DNA of 64,000 nucleotides from Pseudomonas koreensis (GTDB taxonomy: Bacteria > Pseudomonadota > Gammaproteobacteria > Pseudomonadales > Pseudomonadaceae): positions 310,001 through 374,000 of the forward strand of contig NZ_JAAQYM010000008.1 in assembly GCF_012986595.1 (NCBI RefSeq), read 5' to 3'. Each line of letters begins with the position of its first letter. Position 1 is the first letter of the stretch. Of the stretch, positions 1-8,349 are shown in pieces. The translations under genes and the position numbers were made by a program. Under the pieces are notes generated by a model. The model did not search any database, was not told where the DNA came from, and saw nothing but the letters and a program-made list of their open reading frames with translations.

Positions 1-91
1 GAGTCGATCACGCATTCTTTTCGCCGCGTGCCACGCACTTGGCCATAATGCGAGGTCTGGTTCCCTTCCTAGATGGCAGTGATGTTCACCC

Positions 92-1042
92 ATGAAAACC
101 GTGGCAATGGTGCTGTTCCCCGACTTTCTTCTGCTCGACATGGCCGGTCCCATGGAGGTGTTTTCCGTCGCCAATCGCTACCTCAAACCCGAAGATCACT
201 ACCAGTTGCTCACCCTGGGGACCGAGCGCGGGATGCTGCGCGCCTCCAATGGCGTGCATGTGCAGACGGACCTCCATATTGACGACCCGTACCCGGCCTG
301 CGACCTGCTGCTGGTGCCGGGCGGCCCGGGTGCCTACAACGAAAGACACCCGGCGCTGCTCGCCTGGCTGCAACGGGCGGTGGGCCAGTCCGGCTGTTAC
401 GGTTCGATCTGCACCGGGGCTTTTGTGCTCGGGCATGCCGGTCTGCTCGATGGCTATCGCGTGACCACCCACTGGAACTACACCGAACGGTTGATCAAGG
501 CGTTCCCCAAGGCGCACGTGGAGACCGACCAGATCTACACCGAAGACCGCCATCTGATCACCTCCGGCGGCGTGACCGCCGGCATCGATCTGGCGTTGGC
601 CGTGGTCGCCCGGGACCACGGGAAAAAAGTCGCCCAGGACGTGGCCAAGGTCTTGCTGGTGGTGATGAAGCGTCAGGGCGGGCAGGCGCAGTTCAGTCCG
701 CTGATGGCGGCGGTGGCCCCGCAGGAAACCGTCATCACCCGGGTCCAGAATCATGTGCTGGAACACCTCGATCAAGCGTTCACGGTCGAGCGCATGGCCG
801 CTCTGGCGAACATGAGTACCCGGCACTTTGCCCGGGTGTTCGCCCGCGATGTGAACATGACGCCGATGGAGTTTCTGCAAAACGCCCGTATCGATTGCGC
901 GCGCAATCTTCTGGAAACCAGTGAGCTACCGCTGAAGACCGTGGCCTATAAAAGTGGTTTCGGCAGCGTGCGCCACATGCGCTTTCTGTTCGTTGAAAAG
1001 CTCGGCCTGACCCCGACGCAGTACCGCGAACAGTTCAGCTAG
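92..1042 (+). CDS. GlxA-type AraC family transcriptional regulator
   Basis: A 316-residue protein with an N-terminal DJ-1/PfpI-like (class I glutamine amidotransferase fold) domain over about residues 1-180, containing the nucleophile-elbow-like segment GSICTGAF, followed by a C-terminal AraC double helix-turn-helix (about 215-316, ending KLGLTPTQYREQF). This layout defines the GlxA group, which usually control catabolism of quaternary amines or amino acids (family knowledge); the effector here cannot be read from sequence. The start ATG at 92 gives the full N-terminal beta strand KTVAMVLFPDF, but no strong ribosome binding site is visible before it. No co-transcribed target gene is evident; the next gene downstream is also a regulator. 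Confidence 0.9.
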   Translation: MKTVAMVLFPDFLLLDMAGPMEVFSVANRYLKPEDHYQLLTLGTERGMLRASNGVHVQTDLHIDDPYPACDLLLVPGGPGAYNERHPALLAWLQRAVGQSGCYGSICTGAFVLGHAGLLDGYRVTTHWNYTERLIKAFPKAHVETDQIYTEDRHLITSGGVTAGIDLALAVVARDHGKKVAQDVAKVLLVVMKRQGGQAQFSPLMAAVAPQETVITRVQNHVLEHLDQAFTVERMAALANMSTRHFARVFARDVNMTPMEFLQNARIDCARNLLETSELPLKTVAYKSGFGSVRHMRFLFVEKLGLTPTQYREQFS

Positions 1043-1201
1043 AGCGGTTTTGTCCGTGCGGGGCACCCGGATGTCCGTGCTGCGCCCCGTCCGGAGGTTG
1101 TGCCGTCACCTGCGCCTGCCAAGATAAAGCTAACGCTTGGAAGGGAGAGGCACCGGACGCCGAGAGCATCATGCTCGCGGCCGCTGGCGCTGGAAAACGG
1201 C

Positions 1202-2659
1202 ATGAACAGCCACAACGATTTGCCCGCTGCATCGGTCCTGCATTTCGGGCCATACGCTTTTCATCTACGCCAACGGCTGGTCCTCGACGGTGATCGGCAG
1301 TTGCGCATGGGCGGGCGGGCCCTTGATATCTTGCAGGTGCTGGTCGAGCGCGCCGGGCGGGTGGTGCGCAAGGAACAACTGATTGCCTTGGTGTGGCCGG
1401 ACAGTGTGGTCGAGGAGATCAATCTGCGGGTGCACATCGCGGCGTTGCGCCGGGCGCTGGGCGACGGCGAGAACGGTCAGCGCTACATCGTCAATGTGCC
1501 GCAATGCGGCTACAGCTTCATTGCCCCGGTGCACGGCCAGAGCGTCGCGCAAGGTGTGTTCGCAACCCTGCAGGCGCCGCAGCATAATTTGCCCGCGCGC
1601 CTGACCCCGGTCATCGGTCGCGATTCGCTGGTCGGCGGTCTGGTGCGGCAAATGCCGCTGTGCCGGCTGATGACGCTGACCGGTCCCGCCGGTGTCGGCA
1701 AGTCCACGGTGGCGCTGCGGGTCGCCGAGCTGCTGCTGCAGCATTATCGCGATGGTGTCTGGTACCTCGATCTGTCGGCTACCGAGGATGTCCCGTCGCT
1801 GCTCGACCACCTGCTGCAGACCCTCGACACCTCGTTCGAATCGCTAGCCTCGCGCCATGCCTTGCTGGTGCTGGATAACGGCGAGCGGCGTCGCGAAGCC
1901 TGCCGGGCACTGGTGGAGCGACTGCTCTTGGCGGCGCCGCGTCTGGCGCTGCTGGTCACCAGTCGCGAACCGTTGCAGGCCGATCTCGAGACCGTGCAAC
2001 CGATTGCACCATTGACCGTTCCCAAAGCGTCGACCCTAGGCACTGTCGACGAAATCATGGGCTATTCGGCGGTGCAACTGCTGGTCAGCCGCGCCCGCGC
2101 CCGTCAGCACGATTTCAGCCTGCGTGAGCAGGATCTGCCCATCGTGGGCGACATCTGTCGGCGGCTCGACGGCTTGCCGCTGGCTATTGAATTGGCAGCC
2201 GCACAGGTCGATGCGCTGGCGCTGGTGGGACTGCAGACGCAACTGGACAACGGTCTGCGCCTGCTCAGTCATGGCCGACGCACCGCGGTGCCAAGGCTGC
2301 AGTCCATGAGCGCCGCGCTGGGCTGGAGCTATCAGGATCTGCGGGCCAGCGAGCAACGGGTCTTGCAGCGGCTGTCGGTGTTCAAGATGGCGTTCACCGA
2401 AGAGGCCGCGCTGCGGGTGCTTGACGGTGCGCATCTGACCGCAACCATCGAGCGCCTGGCCGCCAAGTCGTGGCTGATGGTGGAGCGGGGCAGCGATCCG
2501 CTGCGCTATCGGATGCTCAACACCGTTCGCTGCTATGTGCGTGAACAGCTGCAAACCAGTGATGAACTGAGCGCTATCGTGCAGCGTCATGCCCTGTATC
2601 AGGGAGTCAACCGATCAGGCGCGGGCGTGCAACTGGCCGCGCAACGCGTCGAGCAGTAA
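1202..2659 (+). CDS. Winged-helix regulator with NB-ARC-like NTPase domain, short form
   Basis: 485 residues. The N-terminus (about 15-105) is an OmpR/CadC-type winged helix (FGPYAFHLRQRLVLDGD, then VWPDSVVEEINLRVHIAALR and a GYSF wing). An AAA/NB-ARC-like ATPase follows with Walker A GPAGVGKST near residue 160 and a Walker B-like LLVLDNGE. The start at ATG 1202 is preferred over an upstream in-frame start because it has GGAAAA just upstream and gives the same short leader before FGPY as the paralogue at 2615-5422. Unlike that paralogue it stops soon after the NTPase/winged-helix region and lacks the TPR-like C-terminal half. Its last codons overlap the 3' end of the convergent paralogue by 45 bases. 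It is either a truncated copy or a genuine short form. Effector and target genes are unknown. Confidence 0.8.
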   Translation: MNSHNDLPAASVLHFGPYAFHLRQRLVLDGDRQLRMGGRALDILQVLVERAGRVVRKEQLIALVWPDSVVEEINLRVHIAALRRALGDGENGQRYIVNVPQCGYSFIAPVHGQSVAQGVFATLQAPQHNLPARLTPVIGRDSLVGGLVRQMPLCRLMTLTGPAGVGKSTVALRVAELLLQHYRDGVWYLDLSATEDVPSLLDHLLQTLDTSFESLASRHALLVLDNGERRREACRALVERLLLAAPRLALLVTSREPLQADLETVQPIAPLTVPKASTLGTVDEIMGYSAVQLLVSRARARQHDFSLREQDLPIVGDICRRLDGLPLAIELAAAQVDALALVGLQTQLDNGLRLLSHGRRTAVPRLQSMSAALGWSYQDLRASEQRVLQRLSVFKMAFTEEAALRVLDGAHLTATIERLAAKSWLMVERGSDPLRYRMLNTVRCYVREQLQTSDELSAIVQRHALYQGVNRSGAGVQLAAQRVEQ

Positions 2660-5422
2660 GCGCACCTTGCGCAAGTCCGGGGTGGCATAGCCTTCACTGA
2701 AGCGTTGGTAGATCGGCGTTAGCAGATCCAGCGCTTCACGGTAGCGTGATTGGCGCTGCCACAGCTGGGCCAGCGACGTTGCGCTGCGCAGCTCCCAGGC
2801 CAGGGCACCCTGGGATCGGGCGATGGCGAGGGCGTTTTGCAGCAGGGCTTCAGCCTGCTCGCGCAGGCGTCCCTGCGGACAACCCGCCTCCTCAGCCAAC
2901 AATCGCTCAGCTTCGGCCCGCAACACTTCTGCGGTGCTCCAGCCCGCCGCGCCACTGTGTGCCCGCTGCAGCAGCGCGTCATCGATGTAGCGCGCATCGA
3001 GCGTGACCATCAACTCCTTGATCAACCCGTCCGCCGGTGGAACCGGCTGTGCCAGGCCGTCATCGATGACCTGCGCATAGTGTCGTCCCCACGTGTGGAA
3101 CAGCAGCACCGAGTGCTTCTGCGCCTGCTCCAGCAACAGCTGCAACAGCGCGCGGGCGGTGGTGGCGTCGCCGTTGTAATGCGCGATCAGGCAACTGGCC
3201 AGGGCCAGGGTGTAGCAGATCGAGGTGCCGTGGTTGATCTGCACGGCGATGTCCAGCGCCTGCCGGGCGCTGCGCCACGCCTGTTCGGGAAATCCTTGCA
3301 GCCACAGTACCCGGGCGAGAATGGTCAGCGACGCCACGCTCTGGTCGTACTGCACGCCAAAACCGTGGGTGAAGCGGTTGCGATGGCCGCTGTGGGCCAC
3401 GCGCTGGATCACTTGCTCGGCGCTGAGCCGGGCCTGTGGCTGGTCGCCGGCAAAGTGCAGGGCCAGCACCCGCAGGCGGTGAGTGCTCAACGACAGCAGC
3501 GGATCGTCGTGACCGCGCAGACGATCGAACTGTTCGCTTTGCTGCAATGCTGCCTGGTAATGGCCGCAACTCAGGTTGACCGCGAGGTGTCCGGATATCG
3601 CGCGCAACTGCCCGGCGACATCACCATGTTGCTGCGCCAGCGCGTTGGCCTGGGTGAATGCCTCGATGGTTTCCGGCGCGCCGCCCCAGGTGTGATAGCC
3701 GGCGCTGCCGAGTGCCAGTTGCAGGGCAATTTCCAGCCGAGGGCAGGGCTGCTCGGCGCCGGCGAGCAAGGTCAGGGCCTGACGCACATGAGCGCCATAT
3801 TCCTTGAGCAATGACAGCTCCTGCCACAGCGCGGCGGAAGTGGCCGTCAGGCGGATACCGAGAGGGCGCGTACCGGCGCCGTGCAAACTCCAGTCGAGGG
3901 CGGCGCGCAGGTCTTCCAGCCCTCGGGCGTAGCGCTCGATCCATTGCGTGGTCGGGGTGTGCTCCCACTCGGTTTGCGCCTGCTCCATCAAGGTCAGACA
4001 GCGTTCGGCGTGGCGCTCGTGCAGGGTGTCGCGTTCGCCGCTGAGCTCGAGTTTTTCCAGCGCGTAATGGCGCGTGGTGTCGAGCAAGCGGTAGAACACC
4101 TCTTCATCGCCGACATCCACATTGAGCAGCGATTTGGCCACCAGTTGCGTGACCGCCGCGAGCACCTCGGTGGGCTCGATGTGCTGGCCGACAACCACGG
4201 CCGCGGCCGATGCCAGGCTGAAGCTGCCTCTAAATACCCCGAGGCGGCGCAGGCAAGTCTGCTCGCAGGGGGTCAGCAGGTTGAAACTCCAGTCCAGCGT
4301 GGCATGCAATGTCTGATGCCGCGCATGCCGTTGGGGGTTGCCCGCCGCCAGTGGATGCAACTGATCCTGCCATTGCTGCAGCAAGCCGCTCAGGCCCAGG
4401 CTCTCGACCTGCGCCGCGGCCAGCTCCAGCGCCAAAGGAATACCGTCCAGGCGCCGGCAGATTTCAATCGCCAGCGGCAACTCGGCGTCGCTCAGTTCAA
4501 AGTGTTCGTGGGCGACCATGGCTCGTTCGACGAACAACTGCAGGGCGGCGAAGGCCATTGCCTGCTCGCGATCAAGGTCGGTGGAAGGGCAGTCGAGCGA
4601 GTCCAGACGCTGCACGAACTCGCCTTCGGCGCGCAGGCTTTCACGGCTGGTGGCCAGAATGTGCACCTGTGGCGCACCGCGCAGAAGGTTTTCGGCGAGC
4701 TGCGCGACGGCATCGATCAGGTGCTCGCAATTGTCGATCACCAGCAGCATCTGCCGCGCGCGCAAATCGTTGATCACCGCCGCCAGGGGCTCGCCGTCGT
4801 GCACCGACAGATTGAGCAGGGTCGCCAGTTGCGAGGCGATCAGCGCCGGATCGTTGAGCGGCGCCAGATCCAGCAGGCGGATCCCGTCGCGATAGCGTCC
4901 GATCAATTGTTCGGCGACGCGCAAGGCGACGGTGGTCTTGCCGATCCCGCCGGGGCCGACCAGGGTGATGCAGCGTTGCAGCGGCAGTTGCTGCATCAGG
5001 CTGTCGACCAGCGGCTGGCGGCCGATCATCCGCGTGTGGCGCAACGGCAGATTGTGCCGCGCCGGAGCCGCTTCGCGCAGACGTTGATCAGCGGCCTGCA
5101 CGGTCAGCGGGGCGACGAAGCTGTAGCCGCGCTGGGCCACGGTGACGATGTAGCGCTGGCCCGACTGACCGTCGCCCAGCGCTTTGCGCAGGGCCGCCAT
5201 GTGCACCCGCAGATTGATGTCTTCGACCACGCTGTCCGGCCACACGCCGGCGAGCAACTGCTGTTTGCTCACCACTTCACCGGCATGCGCCAGCAGCATC
5301 AGCAGAATGTCCATGGCCCGACGCCCCAGACGCAGCGGCTGGTCACCTTCCATGACCAGCCGTTGCCCGGTGTAGATCCGGTAGGGGCCGAAGCCAATGG
5401 CCTGATTCGGGGAAAGACTCAA
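2615..5422 (-). CDS. Winged-helix/NB-ARC-like ATPase regulator with TPR-like C-terminus
   Basis: About 935 residues in the LuxR/MalT-like STAND architecture, with an OmpR-type winged helix in front instead of a LuxR helix-turn-helix. The order is winged helix (about 8-105; VWPDSVVEDINLRVHMAALRKALGDG), NTPase (Walker A GPGGIGKTT, Walker B LLVIDNCEHL, sensor ILATSRE), then a long alpha-helical repeat region (about 480-935) resembling TPRs. I chose the TTG at 5422 because AGGAG sits 7 bases upstream and the product then begins near FGPYR as in the paralogue at 1202. The frame is open to 5560, where another TTG overlaps the end of the AraC gene, so the start is uncertain. STAND proteins act as ligand-gated activators (family knowledge). 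Confidence 0.8.
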   Translation of the reverse strand: MSLSPNQAIGFGPYRIYTGQRLVMEGDQPLRLGRRAMDILLMLLAHAGEVVSKQQLLAGVWPDSVVEDINLRVHMAALRKALGDGQSGQRYIVTVAQRGYSFVAPLTVQAADQRLREAAPARHNLPLRHTRMIGRQPLVDSLMQQLPLQRCITLVGPGGIGKTTVALRVAEQLIGRYRDGIRLLDLAPLNDPALIASQLATLLNLSVHDGEPLAAVINDLRARQMLLVIDNCEHLIDAVAQLAENLLRGAPQVHILATSRESLRAEGEFVQRLDSLDCPSTDLDREQAMAFAALQLFVERAMVAHEHFELSDAELPLAIEICRRLDGIPLALELAAAQVESLGLSGLLQQWQDQLHPLAAGNPQRHARHQTLHATLDWSFNLLTPCEQTCLRRLGVFRGSFSLASAAAVVVGQHIEPTEVLAAVTQLVAKSLLNVDVGDEEVFYRLLDTTRHYALEKLELSGERDTLHERHAERCLTLMEQAQTEWEHTPTTQWIERYARGLEDLRAALDWSLHGAGTRPLGIRLTATSAALWQELSLLKEYGAHVRQALTLLAGAEQPCPRLEIALQLALGSAGYHTWGGAPETIEAFTQANALAQQHGDVAGQLRAISGHLAVNLSCGHYQAALQQSEQFDRLRGHDDPLLSLSTHRLRVLALHFAGDQPQARLSAEQVIQRVAHSGHRNRFTHGFGVQYDQSVASLTILARVLWLQGFPEQAWRSARQALDIAVQINHGTSICYTLALASCLIAHYNGDATTARALLQLLLEQAQKHSVLLFHTWGRHYAQVIDDGLAQPVPPADGLIKELMVTLDARYIDDALLQRAHSGAAGWSTAEVLRAEAERLLAEEAGCPQGRLREQAEALLQNALAIARSQGALAWELRSATSLAQLWQRQSRYREALDLLTPIYQRFSEGYATPDLRKVRLLLDALRGQLHARA

Positions 5423-5556
5423 CAGCACACTCCTGCGGTGATGCGACGATCCCGGCACAGAGCTGCTGCGTGAAGACGCAGACCGTCTGGTGCAAGGTAT
5501 CGGAGCATATTCCTCAGGTTTGGCCATCAGTGCAACGGCAGGCGCTTGGGTCACGC

Positions 5557-5988
5557 TCAAAAGGTCATGGGCCGGGTCCGGGGGTCTTGGTTTTCACGCA
5601 TGACCTGACAGCGCCAGGCGAACGGATTGATGCCTTCGCTGCGAGTGAACATGTGACAGAAATGCGCCTGATCGCAGAAGCCGCATTCCAGGCTGATCTG
5701 CGTCAGGCTCAGGCCGGTGTGGCGGATCAGCAGCTTGGCGCGGGCGATCCGCTGTTCGCGGATCCAGTCCTGCGGCGCCTGGCCGGTGCTGGCCTTGAAC
5801 GCCCGGGAGAAATGGCTGCGCGACAACGAGCAGGCGCGTGCCAGCTCGGCCACTTCCAGGCTTTCTCCGAGGCGTTCGAGGATCAGTTGTTTGACCTGCC
5901 GCTCCCGCTGCGGGCTGAGGCCGCCGACGGATGGCTTGCGGGGTTCGCTGGCAGGGGCGAGGGCGACGGTTTGCTGTAAATGAGCCAT
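5557..5988 (-). CDS. Short AraC family transcriptional regulator
   Basis: 143 residues consisting almost entirely of the AraC/XylS DNA-binding domain: recognition helices VAELARACSLSRSHFSRAFKASTG and LSLTQISLECGFCDQAHFCHMFTRSEGINPFAWR. There is no effector-binding domain; only about 30 polar residues precede the helix-turn-helix. The start used is ATG 5988; a TTG two codons upstream is the alternative. The gene is divergent from the LysR-type gene at 6170, and the 180-base gap between them could hold regulatory sites for both. Such stand-alone AraC proteins often regulate a neighbouring gene or stress response, but no target is obvious here. Confidence 0.88.
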   Translation of the reverse strand: MAHLQQTVALAPASEPRKPSVGGLSPQRERQVKQLILERLGESLEVAELARACSLSRSHFSRAFKASTGQAPQDWIREQRIARAKLLIRHTGLSLTQISLECGFCDQAHFCHMFTRSEGINPFAWRCQVMRENQDPRTRPMTF

Positions 5989-6169
5989 GGCCAAAGTCCG
6001 TGTCGTGAGGGCAAAAACAACGCTGCGCAGAGGCTTTCATTGTTAAGACGCAAGGCGTCGGCTGACGAGTTAATCGTTGTTAATTCGCAGGCCTGACCCG
6101 GGCGCAAACTGCCGTTGATCGGCTAAAGTGCTCAGCACTTGCGACTGGCTTTAAAAGGAAGTGCCACCC

Positions 6170-7093
6170 ATGAACCGTAACGATCTGCGCCGCGTCGACA
6201 TGAACCTGCTGGTGATTTTCGAAGCGCTGATGTTCGAAAAGAACCTGACCCGCGTCGCCGAAAAACTGTTCATGGGCCAACCGGCGGTCAGTGCCGCGTT
6301 GGGGCGGTTGCGCGACCTGTTCGATGATCCGTTGCTGCTGCGCAACGGCCGCAGCATGGAGCCGACCGCCCGCGCGCTGGCGATCCTGCAGGAGCTGCAA
6401 CCGGCGATGGACGTGATTTCCGGCGCGGTCAGCCGGGCCAAGGAGTTCGACCCGGCGAGCAGTTGCGATGTGTTCCGCATCGGCCTGTCGGACGACGCCG
6501 AGTTCGGCCTGTTTCCACCGCTGCTGCGACAACTTCAGCAGGAAGCGCCGGGCATCGTCGTCGTGGTGCGGCGCGCCAACTACCTGCTGATGCCGGCACT
6601 GCTGGCGTCCGGGGAAATCTCCGTCGGCGTGAGCTACACCACCGATCTGCCGGCCAACGCCAAGCGCAAAAAGCTGCGTGACATCCCCTGCAAAGTGTTG
6701 CGCGGTGACGACCGGCCGGGGCCGCTGACCCTCGACGAATACTGCGAGCGCCCGCACGCGATGGTGTCGTTTTCCGGTGACTTGAGCGGCAACATCGACC
6801 TCGACCTGGCCAAGCTCGGCCGCCGGCGCCGGGTGGTGCTCGGTGTGCCGCAGTTCAGCGGCTTGCGCGCCTTGCTCGCCGGCACCGAAATGATTGCCAC
6901 CGTGCCGGACTACGCCGCCTGTGCGCTGGTTGAAGGCTGCACGTTACGCGCCGAAGACCCGCCGTTCCCGATCGATGCGGCGCAACTGTCGATGGCCTGG
7001 AGCGGGGTGCACGACAACGACCCGGCCGAGCGCTGGCTGCGTTCGCGGATCAGCCAGTTCATGGCGGCGCCGCTGGATATCCCGTCTGCCTGA
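6170..7093 (+). CDS. LysR family transcriptional regulator
   Basis: 307 residues. The N-terminal winged helix-turn-helix (DLRRVDMNLLVIFEALMFEKN and VAEKLFMGQPAVSAALGRLRDLFDDPLLLR) is typical of the NodD/PcaQ-like branch of LysR regulators, followed by a periplasmic-binding-protein-like effector domain. The ATG at 6170 is chosen because AAAAGGAA lies 9 bases upstream; a GTG at 6161 is also in frame but falls against the ribosome binding site. It precedes, in the same direction, the DoxX/amidohydrolase/isochorismatase operon beginning at 7284, from which it is separated by a REP hairpin. A role in controlling that operon is an inference from position only. Confidence 0.9.
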   Translation: MNRNDLRRVDMNLLVIFEALMFEKNLTRVAEKLFMGQPAVSAALGRLRDLFDDPLLLRNGRSMEPTARALAILQELQPAMDVISGAVSRAKEFDPASSCDVFRIGLSDDAEFGLFPPLLRQLQQEAPGIVVVVRRANYLLMPALLASGEISVGVSYTTDLPANAKRKKLRDIPCKVLRGDDRPGPLTLDEYCERPHAMVSFSGDLSGNIDLDLAKLGRRRRVVLGVPQFSGLRALLAGTEMIATVPDYAACALVEGCTLRAEDPPFPIDAAQLSMAWSGVHDNDPAERWLRSRISQFMAAPLDIPSA

Positions 7094-7104
7094 CACCTTC
7101 TCCG

Positions 7105-7185
7105 TGTAGGAGCTGCCGAAGGCTGCGATCTTTTGATCTTCAACAACAGAATCAAAAGATCGCAGCCTTCGGCAGCGCCTACACA
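7105..7185. repeat. REPIN-type inverted repeat (GTAGGAGCTGCC family)
   Basis: Two convergent REP sequences (GTAGGAGCTGCCGAAGGCTG and its complement) flank a short A/T-rich centre containing paired GATCTTTTGAT segments, so the whole can fold as a long hairpin. The same family recurs at 10883, 13642, 40371 and 47992. Confidence 0.85.
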
Positions 7186-7283
7186 ACGCTATCGCGTCTG
7201 TTGCTAACTGAGCACATCCATTCAATTTTCCCCCGCCCGCACCGAGCATGATTCAACCCGATAAAAATTAAAGGGTGGGGGTC

Positions 7284-7700
7284 ATGACCGCATCACAACG
7301 CGATGAACGGGCACAGAACATCGGTCTGCTGTTTCTACGGGGCAGCGGCGGATTGTTTCTGCTGTGGGTTCACGGCTTGCCCAAGCTGCTGAACTTCAAC
7401 GCGCAATTGCAACTGATCGAAGACCCGTTCCACCTCGGTGCCCACCTGACCTTGTGTCTGGCGATCTTCGCCGAAGTCCTCTGTCCACTACTGATCGTCG
7501 GCGGGGTGCTGGCGCGATTGGCCTGCTTGCCTATTCTGTTTGTGCTGCTGGTGGCGCTGCTGGTCGTGCATCCGCAATGGAGTGTGGCCGAGGGGCAGTT
7601 CGGCTGGCTGCTGTTGATCCTGTTCGCCACTGTGTTCATCGCCGGGCCGGGACGGCTGGCGCTCAATGTTCGCCTGCCCGGAGTACTGCGTTATGCCTGA
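7284..7700 (+). CDS. DoxX-like inner-membrane protein
   Basis: A 138-residue hydrophobic protein with about four predicted membrane segments (LLFLRGSGGLFLLWVHGLPKL, a central alanine/leucine-rich pair, and LLLILFATVFIAGPGRLAL), characteristic of the DoxX family. The start ATG 7284 follows AGGGTGGGG; a GTG three codons upstream is possible but lies within that purine tract. The stop overlaps the next gene by 8 bases, so the two are translationally coupled. DoxX proteins are often associated with redox enzymes in membranes (family knowledge). The specific role here is unknown, but the context suggests a small-molecule detoxification or catabolic operon. Confidence 0.8.
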   Translation: MTASQRDERAQNIGLLFLRGSGGLFLLWVHGLPKLLNFNAQLQLIEDPFHLGAHLTLCLAIFAEVLCPLLIVGGVLARLACLPILFVLLVALLVVHPQWSVAEGQFGWLLLILFATVFIAGPGRLALNVRLPGVLRYA

Positions 7701-8319
7701 AGCCCTGAGTCAAAAAACACCGGGGGCCGAGGAAATCGTCACCCTGATCGTCAAGCACCGGGTCAAGGCCGGATTTGAACAGCCTTACGAGGCGTGGCTG
7801 CGCAACATCGTCCGGGTCGCCGGGCTGCGCGAAGGTCACTTGGGGGTGGACGTGGTGCGCGGCAAGCTTGCCGGCCTCGACACCTACACCTGCGTGCTGC
7901 GCTTTCGCTCCACCGAGGCCATGCAGCTGTGGCTGGAGTCGCCACAGCGTCAGGCGCTGGTCGACGAAGCGGCGCCGATGCTCGCCGATGGCGACCAGAC
8001 CGAAGTCGCGCCAATCAATGAATTCTGGTTTGCCCCGCTGGCCGATGCCGCTCGTCCACCGCCGCGCTGGAAGCAAGCGCTGATCACCTTGCTGGTGATT
8101 TTTCCGCACACGCTGCTGGTGCCGCTGATATGGGGGCCGCTGCTGAAGTGGCATCCGCTGCTTTCCAATTACGTGGTCGCCACGTTCCTGATCACCCTGA
8201 CCATCGTGCTGTCGGTGGTGTACGTGTTCATGCCCCGCGTGACCCGATTGTTTGCGCCGTGGCTGGAGGCGGGGCAGCCCCATGCCCACCTCGAACCCGG
8301 CAAACAGCCGTCACGCTGA
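7693..8319 (+). CDS. ABM-domain protein with C-terminal membrane segments
   Basis: 208 residues. About residues 15-105 form an antibiotic-biosynthesis-monooxygenase-like (dimeric alpha/beta barrel) domain with the pattern VTLIVKHRVKAGFEQPYEAWL, GHLGVDVVRG and YTCVLRFRS. The C-terminal part carries two strongly hydrophobic helices (ALITLLVIFPHTLLVPLIWG and VVATFLITLTIVLSVVYVF). Proteins combining ABM with two membrane helices are a known group in Proteobacteria with no firm function. It is translationally coupled to the DoxX-like gene upstream and followed after 30 bases by the amidohydrolase. The start is the ATG at 7693 inside the end of the upstream gene. Confidence 0.8.
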   Translation: MPEALSQKTPGAEEIVTLIVKHRVKAGFEQPYEAWLRNIVRVAGLREGHLGVDVVRGKLAGLDTYTCVLRFRSTEAMQLWLESPQRQALVDEAAPMLADGDQTEVAPINEFWFAPLADAARPPPRWKQALITLLVIFPHTLLVPLIWGPLLKWHPLLSNYVVATFLITLTIVLSVVYVFMPRVTRLFAPWLEAGQPHAHLEPGKQPSR

Positions 8320-8349
8320 ACCCCATTCATCTACTCGAAAGGAACTGCG

